Made by a program: the position numbers and the translations under genes. A stretch of 64,000 nucleotides of DNA from Bacteroidota bacterium (GTDB lineage Bacteria; Bacteroidota; Bacteroidia; Flavobacteriales; Weeksellaceae): the NCBI GenBank assembly GCA_023387375.1, contig JAEWIE010000019.1, positions 1 to 64,000 on the forward strand. Reading direction: 5' to 3'. Under the pieces are notes generated by a model. That model made no database searches and was not told the DNA's origin. It saw only the letters and a program-made list of their open reading frames with translations. Positions 25,575 to 33,889 of the stretch are shown here, one piece after another (position 1 is the first letter of the stretch; every line of letters starts with the position of its first letter).

Positions 25575-28409
25575 TTAATGGGCCTCTAGCCATGTATCGC
25601 CTATGCCTATCTCAACGGTTAAAGGAACCGCCGTTTCCACCGCGTTTTCCATTTCATAGCGCACAAGTTCTGTGGTCAATTCGAGTTCGCTCTCGGGAAC
25701 CTCAAACACTAATTCGTCATGCACTTGCAGGAGCATTTTGGTTTCCAAGTTTTGTTCCTTTAACTTTTGATCGATGCGAATCATCGCCACTTTGATGATG
25801 TCTGCTGCAGAGCCTTGAATGGGCGCATTGACCGCATTTCTTTCGGAGTGCGCTCTCACGACAAAATTGGCAGAATTAATATCTTTCAAATGACGCTTTC
25901 GTCCCATAAGAGTGGTGACGAATCCCTTTTTCTTTGCATTTTCGACTTGGCTTGCCATCCATGCTTTTAATTTCGGATAGGATTCATAATAGGCCTCGAT
26001 CATAGCCTTGGCTTCCTTTCTAGAGAGGCCTGTTTGCTCTGCGAGAGCAAAAGCCCCTTGTCCATAGATAATTCCGAAGTTTACGGTTTTCGCTTGGCTT
26101 CTCTGCGTTTTTGAAATTTCTTCAATTGGCAAATTAAAAAGCTTAGCCGCCGTCGCCGCGTGAATATCCTCCCCTTCCTGAAAAGCTTTGAGCATATTGG
26201 TCTCATCCGAAATCTCTGCAATGAGGCGAAGCTCAATTTGAGAGTAGTCCGCGGCTAGAATTTTGCATCCGGGTTTTGCCACAAAAGCGCCGCGAATCTG
26301 TTGCCCTCGTAAGGTACGTATCGGAATATTTTGAAGATTTGGATTAAGAGAAGCAAGCCTTCCTGTGGCGGCCGTGGTTTGTGAAAACCTTGTATGGACG
26401 CGCTTGTCTACGGGATCAATCTGCGTAGGAAGAGCATCGACATAGGTGGATTTTAGCTTCTGAAGAGTTCGGTATTCCAAAATGGGCGTAATCACTTCAT
26501 GTTTCCCAGAAAGTTTCTGCAAGACTTCTTCGGACGTAGCGTACTGACCTGTTTTTGTTTTTTTTGCTTTTGCGTCCAACTGAAGTTTATCAAATAGGAT
26601 TTCTCCAAGTTGGCGTGGTGAATTCAAATTAAATTCCTGATCCACAAGCTCAAAAATCTGACTTTCGAGGGCGCGCAAATCGGATTCTAAATCTTGACTT
26701 TCCTTCTCGAGCCACTCTTTGTCTAGAAGCACACCCTCAAGTTCCATTCCAGCGAGTATCTTTAAAAGAGGCATCTCTATGGTTTCAAAAACGAAATCAA
26801 GTCCTTCTTTCACCAACTGGGGTGCAAAAAGTTCATACAATTGAAAGGTCACATCTGCATCCTCGCTGGCATAGGAAGTCTGCGTTTCTATATCAAGCTG
26901 CGCAAAAGACAATTGATTCTTTCCTTTTTTTCCGATCAATCTCTCAATGGGGACAGGTTCATAGTTTAAATACATTTCCGACAAATAGTCCATCCCGTGC
27001 CGCCCGTCTGGATTTAGCAAGTAATGAGCAATCATGGTGTCAAACAAAGGACCCTCAAACTTAACTCCGTAGCGAGTTAGTATTTTATAATCGTATTTTA
27101 AATTGTGGGCAATCTTAATGACCTCTTTGCTTTCAAAAAAAGGTTGAAAAAGCGCAAGAGTTTCTCTCGCCTTCGTTTCCTCTGCGGAGATAGGAATATA
27201 GTAGGCTAAACCTTTCTTATAACTAATACTTAATCCCACCATCTGCGCATGCAATTCATCAAGTGATGTGGTCTCCGTATCAAAACAAACTGCTTTTTGC
27301 AAAAGCAAGTTCCTTACTAAGATTCGCTGCATCTTCTCAGAGTCTATCGTTTGATACAGATGGTCATTCTCTTCCAAGGTCAGTTTACTTGAAGTGGCCC
27401 TTTCTAATTCTTCAAAATCAGCAAACAAATCGAGCTGTACTCCGTGCGAGGCATCGAGCGCCGCGTCTTTCTTTTTAGAAGAAGTGGAAGGTTTTTCACC
27501 TGATTCTGGGGCATTTTGAGGGGCAAAAGTTCGGTACAGAGTTTCGTAAAGTCTTCGGAATTCAATCTCATCAAACACCTCTCTTACTTTCTCAAAATCT
27601 GGAGTTTCTAAATCGTATTTCTCATGATCGAAATCGATCGGCACATCACAAATAATCGTAGCAAGGGTCTTGGAAAGTCGTCCACGCTGCGCCGAATTCT
27701 CCACCTTTTCTTTTAATTTCCCTTTCAATTCATGGGTATGGTCTAAAAGATTTTCAAGGCTACCATAGGTTTGTAAAAACTTCATCGCTGTTTTTTCTCC
27801 TACGCCTTCAAGACCTGGTATATTGTCGACAGCATCTCCCATCATAGCAAGAAAGTCGATCACTTGTTTCGGATCCTCGATGCCATATTTTGCCTTTACC
27901 TCCTCGACGCCTAAAATCTCAAAATCAGCACCTCGGGAACCCGGTTTGTAGATTTTGATATTCTCGGTGACTAGTTGTGCAAAATCTTTGTCTGGTGTAA
28001 CCATATAGGTCGTATATCCCTGTTTTTCTGCTTTGCAGGCAATGGTACCTATGACGTCGTCTGCTTCATAGCCTTCTACTCCTAGAATAGGCACATGCAT
28101 CGCTTCCAAGATTCGATGAATATAGGGCACTGCAATCTTAATCGCTTCGGGCGTCTCACTTCGATTGGCTTTGTACTCCTCAAACTGCTCTGTTCTGACA
28201 CTCGCTTTTCCCACATCAAAAACCACAGCAAGGTGCGTTGGATTTTGCTTACGGATAAGCTCGATTAAAGAGTTGGTAAAGCCAAAAATTGCAGACGTAT
28301 CTATGCCTGTACTTGTAACTCTAGGGCTTCGGATAAGTGCATAGTACCCACGAAATATCATGGCGTACGCATCTACTAAAAAAAGACGTTTATCGTGTGG
28401 TTGTGACAT
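25575..28409 (-). CDS. polA: DNA polymerase I
   Basis: A 944-residue repair and Okazaki-fragment polymerase with three domains. The 5'-3' exonuclease (about 8-290) shows LVDAYAMIFRGYYAL and EGYEADDVIG. The 3'-5' exonuclease keeps the metal residues Asp377 and Glu379 in CFDTETTSLD, so proofreading is probably active. The polymerase domain has DYSQIELR and VHDELVFEVPE. The open frame runs upstream to 28523, but that extension overlaps the promoter region and the divergent gene. The ATG at 28409 gives the normal MSQPHDKRLFLVDA start. Confidence 0.96.
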   Translation of the reverse strand: MSQPHDKRLFLVDAYAMIFRGYYALIRSPRVTSTGIDTSAIFGFTNSLIELIRKQNPTHLAVVFDVGKASVRTEQFEEYKANRSETPEAIKIAVPYIHRILEAMHVPILGVEGYEADDVIGTIACKAEKQGYTTYMVTPDKDFAQLVTENIKIYKPGSRGADFEILGVEEVKAKYGIEDPKQVIDFLAMMGDAVDNIPGLEGVGEKTAMKFLQTYGSLENLLDHTHELKGKLKEKVENSAQRGRLSKTLATIICDVPIDFDHEKYDLETPDFEKVREVFDEIEFRRLYETLYRTFAPQNAPESGEKPSTSSKKKDAALDASHGVQLDLFADFEELERATSSKLTLEENDHLYQTIDSEKMQRILVRNLLLQKAVCFDTETTSLDELHAQMVGLSISYKKGLAYYIPISAEETKARETLALFQPFFESKEVIKIAHNLKYDYKILTRYGVKFEGPLFDTMIAHYLLNPDGRHGMDYLSEMYLNYEPVPIERLIGKKGKNQLSFAQLDIETQTSYASEDADVTFQLYELFAPQLVKEGLDFVFETIEMPLLKILAGMELEGVLLDKEWLEKESQDLESDLRALESQIFELVDQEFNLNSPRQLGEILFDKLQLDAKAKKTKTGQYATSEEVLQKLSGKHEVITPILEYRTLQKLKSTYVDALPTQIDPVDKRVHTRFSQTTAATGRLASLNPNLQNIPIRTLRGQQIRGAFVAKPGCKILAADYSQIELRLIAEISDETNMLKAFQEGEDIHAATAAKLFNLPIEEISKTQRSQAKTVNFGIIYGQGAFALAEQTGLSRKEAKAMIEAYYESYPKLKAWMASQVENAKKKGFVTTLMGRKRHLKDINSANFVVRAHSERNAVNAPIQGSAADIIKVAMIRIDQKLKEQNLETKMLLQVHDELVFEVPESELELTTELVRYEMENAVETAVPLTVEIGIGDTWLEAH

Positions 28410-28414
28410 AAAGG

Positions 28415-28422
28415 CAAAGATA
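28415..28422 (-). promoter_or_regulatory. -7 box of polA, 5 nt from ATG
   Basis: The minus strand reads TATCTTTG, an exact TAnnTTTG, 5 nt before the polA start codon. A TTG lies 16 nt further upstream. This geometry predicts a leaderless or nearly leaderless mRNA. Confidence 0.55.
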
Positions 28423-28505
28423 AACAAAACTAGTTCAGCAACCTTTGCTCGGAAGCTCCTTTTTGCCCTACTCAAATAAATCATGCAAAATAGAAACTTT
28501 AGTCC

Positions 28506-28513
28506 TAAATTTG
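28506..28513 (+). promoter_or_regulatory. -7 box of the HipA-like gene, 4 nt from ATG
   Basis: TAAATTTG is an exact TAnnTTTG; only CCCT separates it from the ATG at 28518. No good -33 element is seen. The transcript would be leaderless. Confidence 0.5.
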
Positions 28514-28517
28514 CCCT

Positions 28518-29297
28518 ATGCAAGATCTATCTCTTCGTTCTGTCACCGTGACGCGTTATATTCTTCCTCTTCGAGAAGGCGGAAGTCTTCCGGCTCTTGC
28601 CGAAGCGGATGACGATTTTAAATACGTCGTAAAATTTAAAGGTTCAGGACACGGCGTAAAAATGCTAATCTCCGAACTTATTGGTGGAACGGTGGCAAAA
28701 CTATTGCGCTTAAATATGCCTGAACTTGTGTTCGTGAATCTTGGCGAAGAATTCGGTCAATCCGAAGGAGATGAAGAAATCCAAGATTTACTCAAATTCT
28801 CGAAAGGACTCAATCTAGGACTCCATTATCTTTCGGGTGCTCTTAGTTACGAACCGAGTATGAAAGTAGATCCTTTGCTCGCCTCAAAAATCGTTTGGGC
28901 AGACTGCTTTCTTACCAACATAGATCGCACCTTCAAAAACACAAATCTTCTGCTTTGGCACAAAGAACTTTGGATTATTGACAATGGAGCTTCACTCTAT
29001 TTTCATCATTCCTGGCAAAATTTTGACCAAGCCGCCAAATCGCCTTTCCCTTACGTGAAAGACCATGTACTGCTTCCCAAAGCAAATCAGCTGGATCAGG
29101 CCGATCAGTTTGCGAAAAGCATTCTTAACGAAGAGACTCTCTGGGAAGTCGTGAATTTAATTCCTTTGGAGTGGCTAGAATGGGAAGACACCGACGAAAG
29201 CCCGCAGGAAATCCGAGAGATTTACCACACGTTTTTGAAAACCAGACTTGAAAACTCAAACCTATTTCTAGACCATGCCAAAAATGCAAGAAAATAA
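28518..29297 (+). CDS. HipA-like serine/threonine kinase
   Basis: A 259-residue protein that looks like the kinase core of HipA without its N-terminal part. Visible elements are YVVKF with the ATP-type Lys39, a glycine-rich KGSGHG, the catalytic loop NIDRTFKNTN (134-143; Asp136, Asn141) and the metal-binding Asp155 in IIDNG. These residues suggest an active kinase. No HipB-type helix-turn-helix antitoxin is adjacent; instead the gene overlaps a DUF3037 gene by 23 bp. I recall the same pair from other bacteria but not a defined function. The target is unknown. Confidence 0.82.
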   Translation: MQDLSLRSVTVTRYILPLREGGSLPALAEADDDFKYVVKFKGSGHGVKMLISELIGGTVAKLLRLNMPELVFVNLGEEFGQSEGDEEIQDLLKFSKGLNLGLHYLSGALSYEPSMKVDPLLASKIVWADCFLTNIDRTFKNTNLLLWHKELWIIDNGASLYFHHSWQNFDQAAKSPFPYVKDHVLLPKANQLDQADQFAKSILNEETLWEVVNLIPLEWLEWEDTDESPQEIREIYHTFLKTRLENSNLFLDHAKNARK

Positions 29298-29667
29298 ATT
29301 GTACGAGTACGCGGTCATCCGATTGGTACCCAAAGTAGAACGCGAAGAATTTTTTAACGTAGGACTTATTCTATTTTCGAAAAAGGAAAAATTCATTGAG
29401 TCTCGTGTACATCTTTGTGAAAAGAAATTTAACCTGATGCATAGCAAACTAGACTTTCAAGAAGTTAAGCAAAGTCTAGAAAACTTTAGTAGAATTGCAA
29501 AAGGAGATCCTCAGTCCGGCCCTATTGCGCAGCTTGATCTTGCAGAGCGTTTTCGTTGGCTCACAGCCCTTCGCAGTAGTTCTATTCAAACCTCAAGACC
29601 TCATCCTGGAAAAAGTGCAGACCTTAGGGCCACTTTTGAGCGACTCTTCGAAGAATTGGTTGAGTAA
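29275..29667 (+). CDS. DUF3037 protein, partner of the HipA-like kinase
   Basis: A 130-residue protein with the DUF3037 pattern LYEYAVIRLVPKVEREEFFNVG at the start (residues about 8-29), then GLILFSKK and a helical C-terminus ending in FERLFEEL. It overlaps the kinase gene by 23 bp, so translation is probably coupled and the proteins may act as one unit. The start may be the ATG at 29275 or 29284. The domain has no known activity; it could be an antitoxin-like regulator, a substrate or an adaptor. Confidence 0.82.
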   Translation: MPKMQENKLYEYAVIRLVPKVEREEFFNVGLILFSKKEKFIESRVHLCEKKFNLMHSKLDFQEVKQSLENFSRIAKGDPQSGPIAQLDLAERFRWLTALRSSSIQTSRPHPGKSADLRATFERLFEELVE

Positions 29668-29712
29668 ACCTTGGTTTTAAAAGCTTTTTTTCCAAGCCCT
29701 TGCAAACTTCTT

Positions 29713-32049
29713 TTAAAGCTTAATTAGCTTGGCAAACTTTAAAATAAGATTCTTCTCCCCCTCGTTTTGAAATTTCACCTTAGCTTTGATATTGCTCGGA
29801 TCGCTTCCGTCTAAAAACAGAACCTCGCCTAGTCCAAAACGCTCATGCCTCACTTTGTCCCCGACCTCAATATCTTGATCGCTCGTTCCACTTGGACCCT
29901 GAATCCTAGCACTGCTGACCGGCTTTAAATTCTTAGAAAGCTTTGATTTTTCCATTTCCTCCGTTCGACGAAGGGCTTTTTTAGGTTCCAATTTTCGAAA
30001 CACCCGAGGTTCTCCTACTTGGTCATCAAAGAGTGAACTCTTCAGACCCGAATGATTTACAAATCGGCTCTCCACTGACGGATTGATAAATTCTATATAG
30101 TTGGAATTCACCTCACTTAAAAACCGCGAAGGCTCTGCATCGGTAATCTTCCCCCATTGGAATCTAGAAACCGCATACGTCAAGAAGACTCTTTTCTCGG
30201 CCCTCGTTAAAGCCACATAGAAAAGTCTTCTTTCCTCTTCGAGTTCTTCTCGGGTGGAAGAACTCATAAAACTTGGAAATAGATTTTCTTCAAGACCCAC
30301 TAGGTGAACAATTGGAAACTCAAGACCTTTAGATAAGTGGATGGTCATAAGAGAGACTTTGTTTGGATCGTCATCTTTGTCCTTGTCTGCATCGGTCGAG
30401 AGCGCAATAGACCCTAGAAAGTTACTAAGACTTGGATCCCCATCTTCTAGTTGTTGTTGCTCATCTAAGAATCCACGCATGGAATTTAAGAGTTCCTGTA
30501 CATTCTCTACCCTTGAGATTCCCTCTGGAGTTTGGTCGTCTTTTAAGAATTTAATGAGTCCACTACGTTTGGCTACTTCCATGGCTACTTGGTAGATATC
30601 TTCTGACTTCAAAAGGATCTTAAAAGCCTGAATCATACTCCAAAAATCGGCTAGCTTCCTAAGGACTCCATTGTTCAAACCTAAATTAGGTGCATATGTA
30701 GGCAAATCTGCAAGTACCGCGGAGAGGCTAATGTTCTTTGAATCTGCGAAAACAAGAAGTTTGTTTTGCGTGGTTTCTCCAATACCTCTTGTGGGATAAT
30801 TTACGATCCGACTAAAGGCCTCGTTGTCATTTTCATTGACAAGCAGACGCAGATAAGCCAAAAGGTCTTTTACCTCTTTTCTTTGGTAGAAAGAAAGCCC
30901 TCCGTAGACGCGGTAGGGTATGTTTTTCTTTCTTAATGCATCTTCAAACGCCCTCGTTTGAGAATTAGTTCTATAAAGAATGGCAAAATCACTAAATTTC
31001 TTTTGCTCTGAATTATGGAGTTGCCAAATGTTTCCTGCTACAAATCCCGCTTCGTCCGCATCGGAAAGAGCGCGGTACACTTTTATTTTCTCTCCAATCT
31101 CATTGTCACTGAAAACGTTCTTCTTGAACTGTTGGGTATTTTTAGCAATTACATCGTTTGCGGCATCTACAATGTTTTGCGTAGAACGATAATTTTGTTC
31201 AAGTGCCACGGTGACGGCATCGGGATAATCCTTCTTAAAATTTAAGATGTTATAGATGTTGGCCCCTCGGAAAGAGTAGATACTTTGCGCATCGTCTCCC
31301 ACCACGCAAATATTCTCAAATTTGGAAGCAAGAGCCTTTACAATTAAATACTGCGAGTGGTTGGTATCTTGGTACTCATCTACTAAAATATAGCGGAATC
31401 GATCTTGGTATTTGGCAAGTACCTCGGGAAAACGAGTGAGTAGTTCATTTGTTCTTAGTAACAAATCATCAAAATCCATGGCCCCATTGCGAAAACAGGT
31501 ATCCACATATCTTTTGTAAATCTCACCCATGGACTTCATGTTGGCCTTTTCATCGGCTTCCATGAGCTCGGGATTGTTAAAATAAGCCCTTACGGTGATT
31601 AGATTGTTCTTATAATTGGAAATCCGACTCAAAACTTTTTTGGGTTTGTAAAGGTCTTGGTCAATAGAGAGTTCTTTCAACACTTTCTTAAGCACATTCA
31701 AAGAATCCTGCGCATCATAGATTGTAAAATTGGAAGGAAATCCGAGAAGCATCGCTTCACTCCTTAAAATTCGTGCAAAGACAGAGTGAAAGGTTCCCAT
31801 CCATAGGGATTTAGCCTCACTTTGTCCCACTACTTTTGCAATTCTCTCCTTCATTTCCTTGGCTGCCTTATTGGTAAAGGTGAGAGCCAAAATATGGAAT
31901 GGACTTACCCCTTGGGTTATAAGATGTGCAATACGCATGGTAAGCACTCTTGTTTTACCAGAACCTGCTCCAGCAAGCACCATAAGAGGTCCTTTGGTTG
32001 TGACAACTGCTTCGTGTTGGGCTTCGTTTAACCCCTTAAGATAATCCAT
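29713..32049 (-). CDS. pcrA: UvrD/PcrA-type superfamily 1 DNA helicase
   Basis: A 778-residue ATP-dependent 3'-5' helicase for repair and replication restart. Motif I is AGAGSGKTR (26-34), the Walker B region reads ILVDEYQDTN, motif III GDDAQSIYSFRGA, and the C-terminal motifs include MTIHLSKGLEFPIV and FYVALTRAEK. The C-terminal about 100 residues form the variable tail with a Tudor-like end (VGDKVRHERFGLGEV). It converges with the DUF3037 gene. PcrA and UvrD cannot be separated by reading alone. Confidence 0.95.
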   Translation of the reverse strand: MDYLKGLNEAQHEAVVTTKGPLMVLAGAGSGKTRVLTMRIAHLITQGVSPFHILALTFTNKAAKEMKERIAKVVGQSEAKSLWMGTFHSVFARILRSEAMLLGFPSNFTIYDAQDSLNVLKKVLKELSIDQDLYKPKKVLSRISNYKNNLITVRAYFNNPELMEADEKANMKSMGEIYKRYVDTCFRNGAMDFDDLLLRTNELLTRFPEVLAKYQDRFRYILVDEYQDTNHSQYLIVKALASKFENICVVGDDAQSIYSFRGANIYNILNFKKDYPDAVTVALEQNYRSTQNIVDAANDVIAKNTQQFKKNVFSDNEIGEKIKVYRALSDADEAGFVAGNIWQLHNSEQKKFSDFAILYRTNSQTRAFEDALRKKNIPYRVYGGLSFYQRKEVKDLLAYLRLLVNENDNEAFSRIVNYPTRGIGETTQNKLLVFADSKNISLSAVLADLPTYAPNLGLNNGVLRKLADFWSMIQAFKILLKSEDIYQVAMEVAKRSGLIKFLKDDQTPEGISRVENVQELLNSMRGFLDEQQQLEDGDPSLSNFLGSIALSTDADKDKDDDPNKVSLMTIHLSKGLEFPIVHLVGLEENLFPSFMSSSTREELEEERRLFYVALTRAEKRVFLTYAVSRFQWGKITDAEPSRFLSEVNSNYIEFINPSVESRFVNHSGLKSSLFDDQVGEPRVFRKLEPKKALRRTEEMEKSKLSKNLKPVSSARIQGPSGTSDQDIEVGDKVRHERFGLGEVLFLDGSDPSNIKAKVKFQNEGEKNLILKFAKLIKL

Positions 32050-32533
32050 TATGATGAGAGAAAATTATTAGAAGTTACAAAGTTAAGGAAATATTTTCTC
32101 GCTATTTTTACAAAACAATTTCTGTTTTCCATTTTTAAAAAATTTCGCTTTGTGCTTACGAATCGTCTGCCGTTAACGATAAAATGGACATCCAAAGCAA
32201 ACGATCAACCTAGCAAAAAAGACCTTTTAACGTGGACTCTAAAGTCGTGCTACTCTATGTTCGTGTCATTTCGCTTCATACTTTGAAAAGGACAAAAAAC
32301 TCGTGGCTGAACATACAACATATTAGCAATCAAAACATTAAACACATAAATTAGACACTGAGAAAAGAGTCATCCTAGAGAAATTTGTCTAGTTAAAATC
32401 TTTAAAACAAGTAAAGAATATAAAATTCCACCGGAAAGCCCCTTTGGGAACCGTATATTTTTTTATCTTTATAGACGAGCCAAATGTAACATCTAGATAA
32501 AAAAAACCACCTATATACTACAAAATTCATACT
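32050..32533. other. Long intergenic region between pcrA and the M16 pair
   Basis: This 484-bp AT-rich divergent spacer holds a pcrA -7 box (32078-32085, TAACTTTG on the minus strand) and a near-consensus TATCTTTA (32464-32471) about 60 nt before the M16 gene. I found no credible ORF, strong hairpin or repeat. It is much longer than most spacers here. Confidence 0.5.
32078..32085 (-). promoter_or_regulatory. -7 box of the pcrA-type helicase gene
   Basis: The minus strand reads TAACTTTG, an exact TAnnTTTG, 28 nt before the ATG. A -33 TTTG at the correct distance is not clear. Confidence 0.45.
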
Positions 32534-33874
32534 ATGAACAAAAAACTACTTTCTGCTGCGGCCATTGTCCTACTAGGGGCATTTGTAAGCGCACAGCAAA
32601 TTAAATTTGAAGAATACGATTTAGACAACGGTCTACACGTGATTCTTCACCAGGACAATACGGCACCTGTCGTAACGACCTCGGTAATGTATCACGTGGG
32701 CTCAAAAGATGAGGAGCCTGGAAAAACAGGGTTTGCCCACTTCTTTGAGCATTTATTATTTGAAGGAACGCACAACATCGAACGTGGAGAATGGTTTAAA
32801 ATTGTTTCTGCACATGGAGGCTCAAACAATGCGAATACCACCACAGACCGTACCTACTACTACGAAACCTTCCCGTCCAATAATCTAGAGTTAGGACTAT
32901 GGATGGAGTCAGACCGATTGCTACAGCCCATTATCAACCAAGTAGGTGTAGACACACAGAAAGAAGTCGTACAAGAAGAGAAAAGACAAAGGCTAGACAA
33001 CCAACCTTACGGACGCTTTAGTTACGGAGAGGCTTTGTCACCGCATATCTTTGATAAACACCCATACCGTTGGAGTGTGATTGGGTCTTTTGAAGATTTA
33101 AGCAGTGCAAAACTAGAAGACTTCCAACATTTTAGCAAAACGTTTTATGTTCCCAACAATGCTGTATTAGTCGTGGCTGGTGATTTCAAAAAACCAGAGG
33201 CGAAGAAAATGATTGAAAAGTATTTTGGAAACATTCCAAAAGGGGCTCCTGTCAAGAAAAACTTCCCGAAAGAGTCTCCTATCACCCAGGAGCGTCGCGT
33301 AACGGAATACGACAGCAATATTCAAATTCCTCTACTCGCCATCAACTATAGAACGCCAGACAACAAGAGCAAAGATGCCGTCGCATTAGATATGTTATCT
33401 ACTTATTTATCAGGAGGAAAAAGCTCAGTCTTATATAAAAAATATGTAGACCAGAAAAAAGAAGCGCTTCAAATCTTCGCTTTCAATCGTCAAATGGAAG
33501 ATTATGGAATCTACACCATTGGGGTCCTTCCACAAGGAGCTGTACCTCTTGAGAAATTAGAAGCTGACATCCAGCAAGATATTGAGAAAGTTCAAACCGA
33601 TCTTATCTCCGAATCCGATTACCAAAAGCTTCTTAATACAGTAGAAAATAGTTTTGTGGCTCAACGTTCTGGCGTCGAAAACATCGCTCATCAACTTGCC
33701 GATGCATACATGCTTCAAGGCGATACGAACAAAATCAATACGGAACTAAAAACCTACCAGTCGGTCTCAAGAGAAGACATTAGAGAGGTAGCTAAAAAAT
33801 ACCTAGGCAAAAACCAACGTGTCATCGTAAATTACTTACCAGAATCTGCGAAAGACAAAAAAGCAACTAATTAA
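32534..33874 (+). CDS. Exported M16 zinc peptidase, catalytic subunit
   Basis: A 446-residue half-length M16 protein with a signal peptide (MNKKLLSAAAIVLLGAFVSAQ). The zinc motif is HFFEH (His69, Glu72, His73), with GKTGFAHFFEHLLFEG around it and the downstream VVQEEKRQRLDNQPYG glutamates. The family cleaves peptides in the periplasm. It is followed after 15 nt by an M16-like gene without the zinc motif, the arrangement of two-chain M16 enzymes. No regulatory site is clear beyond a weak -7 box at 32464. Confidence 0.92.
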   Translation: MNKKLLSAAAIVLLGAFVSAQQIKFEEYDLDNGLHVILHQDNTAPVVTTSVMYHVGSKDEEPGKTGFAHFFEHLLFEGTHNIERGEWFKIVSAHGGSNNANTTTDRTYYYETFPSNNLELGLWMESDRLLQPIINQVGVDTQKEVVQEEKRQRLDNQPYGRFSYGEALSPHIFDKHPYRWSVIGSFEDLSSAKLEDFQHFSKTFYVPNNAVLVVAGDFKKPEAKKMIEKYFGNIPKGAPVKKNFPKESPITQERRVTEYDSNIQIPLLAINYRTPDNKSKDAVALDMLSTYLSGGKSSVLYKKYVDQKKEALQIFAFNRQMEDYGIYTIGVLPQGAVPLEKLEADIQQDIEKVQTDLISESDYQKLLNTVENSFVAQRSGVENIAHQLADAYMLQGDTNKINTELKTYQSVSREDIREVAKKYLGKNQRVIVNYLPESAKDKKATN

Positions 33875-33889
33875 CAACAGAGAATTTCT

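Noticed and set aside
28410..28523. A 38-codon N-terminal extension of DNA polymerase I
   Set aside because: It runs through the polA -7 box and overlaps the start of the divergent HipA-like gene; the family N-terminus begins at 28409.
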